Source: Pseudomonas laurentiana (lineage in GTDB: Bacteria; Pseudomonadota; Gammaproteobacteria; Pseudomonadales; Pseudomonadaceae). Taken from it: 64,000 nt of DNA. Of the stretch, positions 1 through 8,081 are shown piece by piece; position 1 is the stretch's first letter; every line of letters starts with the position of its first letter. The notes below the pieces were generated by a model. That model was not told where the DNA came from, did not search any database, and saw nothing but the letters and a program-made list of their open reading frames with translations. The stretch spans positions 124,001-188,000 of the forward strand of contig NZ_BMQU01000008.1 of the NCBI RefSeq assembly GCF_014648275.1, in the 5' to 3' direction. The translations under genes were made by a program, and so were the position numbers.

Positions 1-168
1 GACTTGAACTTCATTAGGGGCTCCGAGCACAAGTAAACGCGCGTGCACAGCGTTATCGGCTCGAAGGCTGAAAAGCATGAGTACCGTTCATGAAATGTTC
101 TCGAACGGCAATAGCGTAGTTATCCTAGTCGGCCTAGGATACGCAGCGTGTTTGAATGGAGTGTTTTC
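1..168. other. Upstream region with short inverted repeat
   Basis: Frame 1 is open from base 1 to a TAA at 34-36, so the first bases could be the tail of an upstream gene, but 11 codons are too few to identify it. An 8-bp inverted repeat (TATCCTAG at 121-128, CTAGGATA at 134-141, 5-nt loop) lies 27 bases before the protease start at 169. It could be an operator or a 5'-UTR hairpin. Nothing else is recognisable here. Confidence 0.35.
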
Positions 169-987
169 ATGCGTAAGTTATTTGTAATGGGTGCCTTGAG
201 TGCCAGCGTCCTGCTCAGTGGTTGCCAGGCAATCAATACCACCAGCGGCGGTGCAGTCGGCGTTGAGCGCAAGCAGTACATGTTCAGCATGCTCTCGACC
301 GATGAGGTCAACCAGATGTATGCCCAGTCTTACCAGCAAACCCTCGGCGAAGCTTCGAGTGAGGGCGTGCTCGACAAGACCAGCAACAATGCGCGTCGGG
401 TTAAGGCCATTGCAGATCGCCTGATCGCTCAGGCGCCACAATTCCGTCCCGATGCTGCGCAGTGGCAGTGGGAAGTCAACCTGATCCAGAGTGACGAGCT
501 CAACGCCAACTGCGGGCCTGGCGGCAAGATCATTTTCTACAGTGGCCTGATCGACAAGCTGAAACTCAGCGACGATGAAATCGCTGCGGTCATGGGCCAT
601 GAAATCGCCCACGCCTTGCGCGAGCACGGGCGTGAAGCCATGTCCAAAGCGTATGGCATTGAGATGGCCAAACAAGGCGCCGGTGCATTGCTCGGCCTGG
701 GTCAGGACAGCATGGCGCTGGCCGATACCGTGGTGCAGTACAGCCTGACCCTGCCCAATAGCCGCGACAATGAAAACGAAGCCGACTTGATTGGCCTTGA
801 GCTGGCCGCACGTGCCGGTTACAACCCGAATGCCGCGATCACCTTGTGGAACAAGATGAACCAGGCATCGGGTGGCGCATCGCAGCCTGAGTTCATGAGC
901 ACTCACCCGGCTTCCAGCAGCCGGATTGCCGCATTGCAAGCGGCCATCCCGAAAGTGATGCCGCTGTACCAGCAAGCCAAGAAGTAA
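169..987 (+). CDS. M48 family metallopeptidase, outer-membrane lipoprotein
   Basis: A 272-residue predicted lipoprotein protease. The N-terminus is a signal peptide ending in the lipobox LLSGC, with Cys19 as the lipidated residue. The zinc motif HEIAH falls near residues 144-148, and a downstream ENEAD motif near 202-206 supplies the third zinc ligand, as in the M48 (LoiP/YcaL/BepA-like) periplasmic proteases that degrade misfolded outer-membrane proteins. I start at the ATG at 169 because it begins the signal peptide directly and follows a GGAGTG ribosome site; an in-frame GTG at 148 would add seven residues before the signal. The physiological substrate cannot be told from sequence. It stands alone, followed by a strong hairpin. 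Confidence 0.9.
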   Translation: MRKLFVMGALSASVLLSGCQAINTTSGGAVGVERKQYMFSMLSTDEVNQMYAQSYQQTLGEASSEGVLDKTSNNARRVKAIADRLIAQAPQFRPDAAQWQWEVNLIQSDELNANCGPGGKIIFYSGLIDKLKLSDDEIAAVMGHEIAHALREHGREAMSKAYGIEMAKQGAGALLGLGQDSMALADTVVQYSLTLPNSRDNENEADLIGLELAARAGYNPNAAITLWNKMNQASGGASQPEFMSTHPASSSRIAALQAAIPKVMPLYQQAKK

Positions 988-1013
988 TGCCCTGTCCCTT
1001 GCCGGCGATCAAC

Positions 1014-1039
1014 GCAGCGCCTTTCGGTTGAGGCGCTGC
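1014..1039. terminator. Hairpin between convergent genes
   Basis: A perfect 9-bp stem (GCAGCGCCT / AGGCGCTGC, 8-nt loop) lies between the convergent protease and GDT1 genes. There is no clear U-tract, so termination is inferred from the hairpin and its position. It could serve both strands. Confidence 0.5.
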
Positions 1040-1070
1040 TCCATCGTCGCGTGATGGGGGTGGTTCGGTA

Positions 1071-1658
1071 TCAGCTTATCCAGCCGCTGACTTGCATCGC
1101 CGAATAGACGGCTACTGCTGCCAGCACGAAGAAGGCTGCAGCGGCCAGGCGGCGAATCAGCGTCAGTGGCAGTTTTTCGGCCGCAAAGTTGCCTGCCAGT
1201 ACCACGGGGACGTTGGCAATCAGCATCCCCAGGGTCGTGCCGAGAATGACCAGGATCAGGTGAGGGTACTGGGCAGCCAGCATCACGGTGGCCACTTGGG
1301 TCTTGTCACCGATTTCGGCAATGAAGAATGCAATCAGCGTGGTCAGGAACGGGCCGAAGCGCCGTGCTGTGCTGCCTTCGTCATCGTCCATCTTGTCTGG
1401 AACCAGTGTCCACAGGGCGGTGGCGGCGAAGCAAGCGGCAAGGATCCAGTGCAAGGTCACGGCGGAGAAGAAGCTGCTGACCCATGCACCCACCGCACCG
1501 GCAGCGGCATGGTTGGCCAAGGTTGCGGCGATGATCCCGGCAATGATTGGCCAGGGTTTGCGGAAACGAGCAGCAAGGATAAGCGCGAGCAATTGGGTCT
1601 TGTCGCCAATTTCGGCGAGGGCAACGATTGCGGTCGGGACAAGCAATGATTCAAGCAT
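1071..1658 (-). CDS. TMEM165/GDT1 (UPF0016) family manganese exporter
   Basis: A 195-residue, six-helix inner-membrane protein with the duplicated GDT1 signature: AEIGDKTQLLALIL near the N-terminus and AEIGDKTQVATVML in the second half. The acidic ExGD motifs of the two repeats are known to form the cation site in this family, whose bacterial members (MneA/MntX-like) export Mn2+. The ATG at 1658 has an upstream AGGA. The leader carries a yybP-ykoY manganese riboswitch, which independently supports Mn export. An alternative role in Ca2+ or H+ exchange, as in eukaryotic members, is less likely given the riboswitch. Confidence 0.9.
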   Translation of the reverse strand: MLESLLVPTAIVALAEIGDKTQLLALILAARFRKPWPIIAGIIAATLANHAAAGAVGAWVSSFFSAVTLHWILAACFAATALWTLVPDKMDDDEGSTARRFGPFLTTLIAFFIAEIGDKTQVATVMLAAQYPHLILVILGTTLGMLIANVPVVLAGNFAAEKLPLTLIRRLAAAAFFVLAAVAVYSAMQVSGWIS

Positions 1659-1689
1659 CAGGATTCCTACGGGGGCGGGTCGACACGGC

Positions 1690-1865
1690 TATGACACGTA
1701 CGACCTCCCCGCCCCGGGTAAGGTGTGCGTGTCATAGGTCTTGTCAAACCCTGGGCTCGCGTTGCGGGCCGTGGGTCGCACGCGCCATGGTCTGTGGACC
1801 AAGTATGTTGACGCGTACCGGGCGAGCAGGGCGCTCGCGGGAGACTACTCCCCTAGGACGGAGCG
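1690..1865 (-). promoter_or_regulatory. yybP-ykoY manganese riboswitch
   Basis: Read on the minus strand, the leader of the GDT1 gene contains hallmark blocks of the yybP-ykoY (mntP/alx) Mn2+ riboswitch in order: GGGGAGUAG (about 1846-1854), then GUCAACAUACU (about 1803-1813), then CAAGACCUAUG (about 1734-1744). A perfect 10-bp pairing CUAUGACACG / CGUGUCAUAG (about 1729-1738 with 1690-1699) follows and could form the expression platform close to the ribosome binding site. The class senses Mn2+ through the two loop motifs. Ends are approximate. Whether control is translational or transcriptional cannot be told from reading alone. Confidence 0.85.
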
Positions 1866-1866
1866 G

Positions 1867-1895
1867 ATTCTGCCTAGGCGAAGCCGATTCGGCAA
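1867..1895 (-). promoter_or_regulatory. Candidate sigma-70 promoter for the riboswitch and GDT1 gene
   Basis: On the minus strand, TTGCCG (1890-1895) and CAGAAT (1867-1872) are separated by exactly 17 bp. Each matches four of six sigma-70 consensus bases. Initiation would fall just before the riboswitch begins, which supports the placement. Confidence 0.45.
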
Positions 1896-1904
1896 GTGCT
1901 GTTT

Positions 1905-2903
1905 TTAACTGCGGGTTGCCTGGTAGATCCGAAAGCCCTGTGCTTCGATGCGCAGTTGGCAGTTACCCAGGGCCGCTTCTATCAGCGGCTGATAGCGTAG
2001 GAAGTTGTTGGCAACCAGGCGCAGTTCACCACCTTTTTTCAGATGTTTGGCTGATTTTTGCAGCAGGTTTTCTGACGCCTGGTAGTTGGTGTGTACCCCC
2101 GTATGGAACGGTGGATTACTCAGGATCAGGTCCAGATCGCCGGGCGCGGCATCAATACCGTCACCACAGATCACCTCACCTTCCAGGCCATTGGCGGCCA
2201 GTGTCAGGCGACTGCTCTCGACGGCGAATGCATCCACATCGAGCAGGGTTACCTGGCTCTGTGGATAGCGGCGTTTGACGACTGCGCCGAGTACGCCGGC
2301 ACCGCAACCGAAGTCCAGCACATGGCCGACGGGCAACTGCTCCAGGTGTTCAAGCAGCAGGGCACTGCCGCGGTCGAGCCGACCATGGCTGAACACGCCA
2401 GGCAGGCTGACCACGGTCAACGCGCCCTCGGCCAATGGCAGCTCGAACCGTTGAGCCAGGCTGTGCAGGTTCGGCGCTTCAGGCGCGTTATCGACGGTCA
2501 CTTGCCACAGTTGGCAATGGCGGGCGCTGTCGAGTTTGCGTGGTTTGCCGAAAGCCTGCAGTTGCTTGGCCGCGCCCTCGATGCCGCCGCGTTTTTCCCC
2601 CACCAGGTACAACTCGCGACCCGCCAGGCGTGAGGCCAGCGCGTTGAGCAGGTAACTGGCCAATTCACGGGATTTGGGCAGGAACAGGACCGCGGCCTCG
2701 AACGGCTGCTGCGTGACCTCTACACCAAAATGGCTGCGACCGTTGAAGCGCGCCTGCAGCGCAGCCTGATCGCCAGCATGCCAGCTCCAACCGTGGGCCG
2801 CTGGCAGCTTGCCGAGCAGGTCGTCGGCGGGCAAGCCAGCAAGCAGCAGCGAGCCCTGAAACAAGTCAGCCTGTCGAAGCAATACTTCACTGCGCGGGTC
2901 CAT
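1905..2903 (-). CDS. rsmC: 16S rRNA (guanine-1207-N2)-methyltransferase RsmC
   Basis: A 332-residue cytoplasmic SAM-dependent methyltransferase that modifies G1207 of 16S rRNA in the assembled 30S subunit. It has the two-domain RsmC layout: a degenerate N-terminal methyltransferase-like domain, then a catalytic domain with the SAM-binding stretch [15 protein letters not shown] and the substrate-amino motif SNPPFHTG typical of N2-guanine methyltransferases. The ATG at 2903 follows an AGGAG site. Length and motif order agree with Pseudomonas RsmC. It is transcribed alone toward the riboswitch of the next gene. Confidence 0.93.
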   Translation of the reverse strand: MDPRSEVLLRQADLFQGSLLLAGLPADDLLGKLPAAHGWSWHAGDQAALQARFNGRSHFGVEVTQQPFEAAVLFLPKSRELASYLLNALASRLAGRELYLVGEKRGGIEGAAKQLQAFGKPRKLDSARHCQLWQVTVDNAPEAPNLHSLAQRFELPLAEGALTVVSLPGVFSHGRLDRGSALLLEHLEQLPVGHVLDFGCGAGVLGAVVKRRYPQSQVTLLDVDAFAVESSRLTLAANGLEGEVICGDGIDAAPGDLDLILSNPPFHTGVHTNYQASENLLQKSAKHLKKGGELRLVANNFLRYQPLIEAALGNCQLRIEAQGFRIYQATRS

Positions 2904-2951
2904 GGACGGCGGCTCCTGAAAAAGGGACGGAGTTTACCAGAAGCCTGGGGG

Positions 2952-3917
2952 TCAGCTGACTACCCGGCGTGGCTGGCCGGCAAAAAACGCCTGGGCGTTT
3001 TCGTGCAGTTGCTCGACGATTCGTTGACGAGCTTCACGTGCTCCCCAGGCGCTGTGTGGGGTGACAATCAGACCTGGAATATCGGCAGCCAGCAGTGGGT
3101 TGCCGTTAACGGGTGGTTCGACGCTGAGTACATCAGTTGCGGCGCCACCCAGGTGGCCCGAGCGCAGTGTATCGGCCAATGCCTGCTCGTCAATCAGCCC
3201 GCCACGGGCGGTGTTGATGACGAATGCGCCGGGCCTGAGCAAGGCCAGTTCACGGGCACCGATCAGATTGCGGGTGTTGTCATTGAGCGGGCAATGCAGG
3301 GTCAGTGCATGCACCTGTGGCAACAGCTCATCAAGGGCCAGACGATCTTCACGGGGTGGGCGTCCTGGCAGTTGGCCAAACAACACGCGCATACCGAAGG
3401 CTTCGGCCAGGCGCGCGACCGCGCCACCCAGTTCGCCATGCCCGAGCATGCCAAGTGTCTTGCCTTCCAGCTCGACAATCGGGAAGTCCAGCAGACAGAA
3501 CTGCTTCGCCTGTGCCCAGCGACCCGCTGCGACAGCCTGCTGGTAGTCCGTCAGGCGTGTGGCCAGGGCCAGCAACAGGGCCAGGGTGTGTTGAGCCACC
3601 GAGGGAGTGCCATAGCCCTGACAGTTGCTGACGACAATGCCTTGGGCTCGGGCGGCACTCAGATCGACATTATTGGTGCCGGTGGCGGCTACCAGGATGA
3701 GCTTCAAGTCCGGGCAGGCGGCCAGCGTGGCGGCATCCAGCACGACCTTGTTGCTGATTGCCACGGTTGCTCCCTGCAAGCGTCCGACCACCTGGTCCGG
3801 TGTGCTGGAAGGATACAGCTGCAGTTCAGCGAAGCCTTCACGCAGTGTACCGAGGTCGAGGTCGCCCAGGTCAAGGGAACTGTGGTCGAGGAAGACAGCG
3901 CGGTAAGGGGTATTCAT
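2952..3917 (-). CDS. D-2-hydroxyacid dehydrogenase (glycerate dehydrogenase/hydroxypyruvate reductase-like)
   Basis: A 321-residue NAD(P)-dependent D-isomer-specific 2-hydroxyacid dehydrogenase. The dinucleotide fold is seen in LGMLGHGELGGAVARLAEAF (GxGxxG). Catalytic Arg lies in NTARGGLID and the catalytic His in VTPHSAWGA. The VAATGTNNVD block is typical of the glycerate dehydrogenase (HprA) branch, so reduction of hydroxypyruvate or glyoxylate is the best guess; the exact substrate is inferred. An in-frame TTG at 3941 would add eight residues, but I prefer the ATG at 3917, which begins the family-typical sequence. The Shine-Dalgarno sequence there is weak. Confidence 0.85.
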   Translation of the reverse strand: MNTPYRAVFLDHSSLDLGDLDLGTLREGFAELQLYPSSTPDQVVGRLQGATVAISNKVVLDAATLAACPDLKLILVAATGTNNVDLSAARAQGIVVSNCQGYGTPSVAQHTLALLLALATRLTDYQQAVAAGRWAQAKQFCLLDFPIVELEGKTLGMLGHGELGGAVARLAEAFGMRVLFGQLPGRPPREDRLALDELLPQVHALTLHCPLNDNTRNLIGARELALLRPGAFVINTARGGLIDEQALADTLRSGHLGGAATDVLSVEPPVNGNPLLAADIPGLIVTPHSAWGAREARQRIVEQLHENAQAFFAGQPRRVVS

Positions 3918-4024
3918 CGAGGAAGGATTCCAGGTCGGCAAGAAGGTATGGATGCACGGGCAACGGGGCTACTCGAGGATCTTAGCGTTCAGTGTTCGAT
4001 CAGGAAACTCGCGCTCTTCGTACT

Positions 4025-4426
4025 TCAGTTCACCGTCGGTTGCGCCTGTTCCAGGCGGCTCTGCTCGAAGCTGCATTGTTCACGTGCGTCCTGAACACTG
4101 GCTTCGAATTCGACCAGACCATCATGCAGGCTTTGCAGCTTGTCGATCTGGGTGCGCAGTTCGTGCTTTTTATCGGCAATTGCCTGCTGGGCAAGGTCCC
4201 ACGGAATTTCCTCTCCGCGGTAATCCTTGAAAATCGTCTGCATTTCCTTGAGTTTGAAGCCCAATTGCTGAGCACATTTGATGAATGACAGCAGTTCGAC
4301 GCTCTGTTGGCTGTAGATCCGGTATTTGCCTTCGCGCACGGGCTCGGGCAGTAAACCGATCTTTTCATAGTGGCGGATGCATTTGACGGTGGTGCCTGAA
4401 AGCTGGGCCGCTTTGCCGATGTACAT
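4025..4426 (-). CDS. MerR family transcriptional regulator
   Basis: A 133-residue regulator beginning MYIGKAAQLSGTTVKCIRHY, the MerR winged-helix N-terminus, followed by a long dimerisation coiled coil (about 75-115) and a short C-terminal tail with one Cys (REQCSFEQ). The clustered Cys or His of metal-sensing CueR/ZntR is absent, so an organic or redox inducer is more likely. I use the ATG at 4426, which follows AAGGGA at good spacing; the open frame extends upstream to 4540 but encodes no known fold there. It lies downstream of the oxidoreductase on the same strand, whose promoter has MerR-type spacing, so that gene is the probable target. Confidence 0.85.
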   Translation of the reverse strand: MYIGKAAQLSGTTVKCIRHYEKIGLLPEPVREGKYRIYSQQSVELLSFIKCAQQLGFKLKEMQTIFKDYRGEEIPWDLAQQAIADKKHELRTQIDKLQSLHDGLVEFEASVQDAREQCSFEQSRLEQAQPTVN

Positions 4427-4606
4427 CGATAGTCCCTTCGTTCCTTGATTGATGGCAACGCACATGCCAGCGCTCCAGTTCACCCGGAGGTGCGGGGCTG
4501 GAGGCGGTGGGGTGACGTTTGGCGCGCCATCTTTACACAAGGCGTCATGGGCGGGAACCCGCGGATCACGCTGCCAGGGTGGCAGCGCGATGGCGTCGTG
4601 GGCGTT

Positions 4607-5182
4607 TCAGCGACTGGCGACGGCTCGGGTCTGGGCCAGCCAGGTTTCCCGTTGGGCCGGCTTGGAGCCGAGAATCGGCCCGAAGGTCAGGGTGCGGGTT
4701 GGCTTGATGCCGCAGAACTCCAGGGTGGTCTTGCGCATCTGATGCAGGCCGGGCATACGGTAGAACCAGCGGTAGTACCACGGAGGGGTGTCCATGGTCA
4801 CCAGCAGGTGGGCGGTGCGGCCCTTGAGCAACTTGTCTGGAAACGCCGAGCCGCTACGGTACTTGAAGGCGAAACCGGGCAGGAAAACACGGTCGAAGAA
4901 GCCCTTCAGCAAGGCGGGAATGCCACCCCACCAGATCGGGTAGACAAAGGTCAGATGATCGGCCCAGAGAATCTGCTTCTGCGCCTCCAGCAGGTCGGGC
5001 TCAAGCGTCTGGATCTCCTTGTAACCCTCATGCAGAACCGGATCGAAATCCAGCGCCGGCAGGTTCAGCAGGCGAACCTCGTGGCCTGCTTCACTGGCGG
5101 CCTTGACATAGGTATCGGTCAGCGCGCCACAGAAACTGTCGGAAGAGGGGTGGCCGAGAACGACCAAAATACGTTTGCTCAT
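4607..5182 (-). CDS. NAD(P)H-dependent oxidoreductase, flavodoxin-like fold (quinone reductase/KefF-like)
   Basis: A 191-residue cytoplasmic flavoprotein of the NQO1/KefF/MdaB-type family. The N-terminus MSKRILVVLGHPSSDSFCGA is the FMN/FAD phosphate-binding loop. The middle block LTFVYPIWWGGIPALLKGFFDRV is the conserved motif of the family, which reduces quinones by two electrons. The gene is followed by a MerR regulator in the same direction. A promoter with a 20-bp spacer upstream suggests induction by that regulator. Precise substrate unknown. Confidence 0.88.
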   Translation of the reverse strand: MSKRILVVLGHPSSDSFCGALTDTYVKAASEAGHEVRLLNLPALDFDPVLHEGYKEIQTLEPDLLEAQKQILWADHLTFVYPIWWGGIPALLKGFFDRVFLPGFAFKYRSGSAFPDKLLKGRTAHLLVTMDTPPWYYRWFYRMPGLHQMRKTTLEFCGIKPTRTLTFGPILGSKPAQRETWLAQTRAVASR

Positions 5183-5211
5183 GGTGACTCCACTACAGGA
5201 TGAAGTCGATG

Positions 5212-5243
5212 AGGGTAGAGTCTGCCCCTAACGGTAGAGTCAA
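5212..5243 (-). promoter_or_regulatory. Overspaced MerR-type promoter of the oxidoreductase
   Basis: On the minus strand a TTGACT -35 element (5238-5243) is followed after 20 bp by TACCCT (5212-5217). Spacers of 19-20 bp, longer than the usual 17, are the hallmark of promoters that MerR proteins activate by DNA distortion. The block GACTCTACC occurs twice across the region, and an imperfect dyad (TCTACC / GGGGCAGA) sits in the spacer. The MerR gene at 4025-4426 is the natural candidate regulator. Confidence 0.6.
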
Positions 5244-5333
5244 GCGAAAAATCATTGGTAACTGTGTCTGTCGCTCTGGGTGTCCACTGGTCTAAGGTAG
5301 GCACCTTATTGACATTCGAGACAAGGAGTTCCC

Positions 5334-5963
5334 ATGTATTGGGCTGAGTTTCTCACCGTTGCCCTGATCCACTTGCTGGCGGTTGCCAGCCCTGGCCCGG
5401 ATTTCGCGGTCGTGGTTCGCGAAAGCGTCACCCATGGCCGACGTGCCGGCACCTGGACTGCTTTTGGCGTGGGCACGGCGATCTTCCTGCATGTGGGCTA
5501 TTCGCTGCTGGGTATCGGGCTGATCGTGTCGCAATCGATCATGCTGTTCAACGCACTGAAGTGGTTGGCGGCGGCGTACCTGTTGTACATCGGCTTCAAG
5601 GCCCTGCGTTCCGGTCCCGCCAAGCCTGGTAGCGATGAGGTGCAGGCTGCAACGGTAGAGCGCACCCCACGCGGCGCGTTTGTTGCCGGTTTCATGACCA
5701 ACGGCCTGAACCCGAAAGCCACCTTGTTCTTCCTGTCGCTGTTTACGGTGGTCATCAACCCTCACACCCCCCTGCTGGTACAAGCGGGCTATGGGGTGTA
5801 CCTGGCGTTGGCCACGGGTCTGTGGTTCTGCCTCGTCGCCATGTTGTTCAGCCAGCAGCGCGTACGTGCCGGTTTTGCCCGCATGGGGCACTGGTTCGAC
5901 CGTGCCATGGGCGCTGTACTGGTTGCGCTGGGCATCAAGATCGCGTTTACCGAGATGCATTGA
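5334..5963 (+). CDS. LysE/RhtB family amino-acid exporter
   Basis: A 209-residue inner-membrane protein with the LysE/RhtB layout. The N-terminus has the family signature AVASPGPDFAVVVRESVTHG, and the middle carries GFMTNGLNPKATLFFLSLF, the conserved second motif. About six hydrophobic segments fit the family. Members export amino acids or homoserine lactones by proton antiport; the substrate here is not determined. The start at 5334 follows AAGGAG. It is divergent from the oxidoreductase. Confidence 0.88.
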   Translation: MYWAEFLTVALIHLLAVASPGPDFAVVVRESVTHGRRAGTWTAFGVGTAIFLHVGYSLLGIGLIVSQSIMLFNALKWLAAAYLLYIGFKALRSGPAKPGSDEVQAATVERTPRGAFVAGFMTNGLNPKATLFFLSLFTVVINPHTPLLVQAGYGVYLALATGLWFCLVAMLFSQQRVRAGFARMGHWFDRAMGAVLVALGIKIAFTEMH

Positions 5964-6099
5964 ACGATGCCGTTGCAGGCAGGCCGCTGATCCTGGCGTC
6001 GTTCAAATCATTCCTTTGGCTGATTTGGACGGCGCAGCGGCGTTCTAAAGTGAAGGTCTGTTTTGACCCAGACCATGCACTTCAGAAAAGGGACACTTC

Positions 6100-7782
6100 A
6101 TGTTGCAGACTCGCGTCATTGCCCCTGCCGAGGGCGCTTATGAGTATCCGTTGCTGATCAAGCGCCTGCTGATGTCCGGTAGCCGCTACGAGAAAACCCG
6201 CGAGATCGTTTACCGCGACCAGTTGCGCTACAGCTACCTCACCCTGAATGAGCGTATTGCACGGCTGGCCAACGTATTGACCGAGGCCGGGGTCAAGGCG
6301 GGCGATACGGTGGCGGTGATGGACTGGGACAGCCACCGTTACCTGGAGTGCATGTTTGCTATCCCGATGATTGGTGCGGTAGCCCATACCATCAACGTGC
6401 GCCTTTCGCCGGAACAGATTCTCTACACGATGAATCACGCCGAAGACCGTTTCGTGCTGGTCAACAGTGATTTCGTCGGCCTCTACCATGCCATTGCCGG
6501 TCACCTGACCACCGTTGAAAAGACGCTGCTGCTGACCGATGGTGAGTCGAAAACCGCCGAATTGCCGAACCTGATCGGTGAGTACGAACAGCTACTGGCC
6601 GCTGCCAGCCCGCATTATGACTTCCCGGATTTCGACGAAAATTCGGTGGCAACGACCTTCTATACCACCGGCACGACCGGTAACCCGAAAGGGGTGTACT
6701 TCACGCACCGGCAACTGGTGCTGCATACGTTGGGCGCAGCGGCTGTGACCGGCAGCATCGACAGCGTCCGCCTGCTTGGCAGCAACGATGTGTACATGCC
6801 GATCACCCCGATGTTTCACGTGCATGCCTGGGGTATCCCCTACGTGGCGACCATGCTGGGCGTCAAGCAGGTCTACCCCGGACGTTACGACCCGGAACTT
6901 CTGGTCGAGCTGTGGCGCAAGGAAAAGGTCACCTTCTCCCATTGCGTGCCGACCATCCTGCAGATGCTGCTCAACGCCAAGGGCGCGCAGGCTGAAGATT
7001 TTGCAGGCTGGAAGATCATCATTGGAGGCAGCGCGCTGAACCGTGCGCTCTATGAGGCGGCCAAGGCGCGCGGTATCCAGCTCACGGCGGCCTACGGCAT
7101 GTCGGAAACCTGCCCGCTGGTGTCCTGTGCTCACCTGAACGACGAGTTGCTCGCGGGCAACGAAGATGAACGCATCACCTACCGGATCAAGGCCGGCGTA
7201 CCGGTACCCCTGGTGGAGGCGGCGATCATCGACAGTGACGGCAATTTCCTGCCTGCTGATGGCGAGTCCCAGGGTGAACTGGTGCTGCGAGCCCCTTGGC
7301 TGACCATGGGGTATTTTCGCGAGGAACAGAAGGGCGCCGAGCTCTGGCACGGCGGCTGGTTGCATACCGGCGACGTCGCCACACTGGACAGCATGGGGGT
7401 GATCGATATTCGCGACCGGATCAAGGATGTGATCAAGACGGGCGGTGAATGGGTGTCTTCGCTGGAGCTCGAAGACCTGATCAGCCGTCATCCTGCGGTA
7501 CGTGAGGTCGCCGTGGTCGGTATCGCCGATCCGCAATGGGGTGAGCGGCCGTTCGCATTGTTGGTGGTGCGCGAGGGGCACAGCATTGACGCCAAGGGGC
7601 TCAAGGAACACCTCAAGCCGTTCGTGGAATTGGGCCACATCAACAAATGGGCGATCCCTACCCAGATTGCCCTTGTTACTGAAATTCCCAAGACCAGTGT
7701 CGGTAAGCTCGACAAAAAGCGCATCCGCCTCGACGTCATGCAATGGCAGGCCAGTAACAGTACCTTTCTCTCCACCCTCTGA
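6100..7782 (+). CDS. alkK: Medium/long-chain fatty-acid--CoA ligase, AlkK-like
   Basis: A 560-residue ANL-superfamily enzyme that converts a fatty acid, ATP and CoA to acyl-CoA via an acyl-adenylate. The AMP-binding P-loop is TTFYTTGTTGNPKGVYFTHR; later core motifs include LTAAYGMSETCPL, WLHTGDVATLD and the hinge block DRIKDVIKTGGEWVSS. The C-terminal catalytic lysine is in IPKTSVGKLDKKR. Length and motif details match the AlkK branch, which prefers medium chains. The ATG follows AAGGGACA. It is followed by a 13-bp hairpin and then the DUF1302/DUF1329 pair, a neighbourhood also recalled from P. putida, which links it to lipid use. Confidence 0.9.
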   Translation: MLQTRVIAPAEGAYEYPLLIKRLLMSGSRYEKTREIVYRDQLRYSYLTLNERIARLANVLTEAGVKAGDTVAVMDWDSHRYLECMFAIPMIGAVAHTINVRLSPEQILYTMNHAEDRFVLVNSDFVGLYHAIAGHLTTVEKTLLLTDGESKTAELPNLIGEYEQLLAAASPHYDFPDFDENSVATTFYTTGTTGNPKGVYFTHRQLVLHTLGAAAVTGSIDSVRLLGSNDVYMPITPMFHVHAWGIPYVATMLGVKQVYPGRYDPELLVELWRKEKVTFSHCVPTILQMLLNAKGAQAEDFAGWKIIIGGSALNRALYEAAKARGIQLTAAYGMSETCPLVSCAHLNDELLAGNEDERITYRIKAGVPVPLVEAAIIDSDGNFLPADGESQGELVLRAPWLTMGYFREEQKGAELWHGGWLHTGDVATLDSMGVIDIRDRIKDVIKTGGEWVSSLELEDLISRHPAVREVAVVGIADPQWGERPFALLVVREGHSIDAKGLKEHLKPFVELGHINKWAIPTQIALVTEIPKTSVGKLDKKRIRLDVMQWQASNSTFLSTL

Positions 7783-7787
7783 GCCCT

Positions 7788-7819
7788 CGGGCTTCGCGCC
7801 GCTCAAGGCGCGAAGCCCG
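7788..7819 (+). terminator. Strong hairpin after the acyl-CoA ligase
   Basis: A 13-bp perfect stem (CGGGCTTCGCGCC / GGCGCGAAGCCCG) with a 6-nt loop starts six bases after the stop codon. There is no U-run, but stem strength and position favour termination or 3'-end protection. Confidence 0.6.
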
Positions 7820-8081
7820 AACCAGAAACCTCGCGACTTGTAAAACGGTAATTTTCAGCCATGCTTGGCGCCGCCTTGGCAGTGGCATGCCCATCGGTGC
7901 CAAGCCGGCATGCTTGCACACTGCAAATCACACTTTAGAGGGATCAAGCCCTGGTACCTGCTGGCTATAGTCGGCGCAGGGGATTTCCAGGAGCGGAGGG
8001 GGGGCAATTGACCCTGCATTCCATTGCGCCGTTTCTGGAAGGACTCACTGCCATAAAAATAAAGAACATGGAGTAGCGTCG
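7820..8081 (+). promoter_or_regulatory. Intergenic region upstream of the DUF1302 gene
   Basis: This 262-bp stretch holds no gene. It contains an inverted repeat GCATGCC (7885-7891) / GGCATGC (7907-7913) with a 15-nt spacer, which could be an activator site for the LuxR/MalT-like protein encoded downstream. A TATAGT sequence near 7964 could be a -10 element, though no good -35 accompanies it. The ribosome site before 8082 is GGAG. Confidence 0.35.

Noticed and set aside
2730-4094. 454-codon plus-strand frame across rsmC and the dehydrogenase
   Set aside because: It crosses two real minus-strand genes and has no family features.
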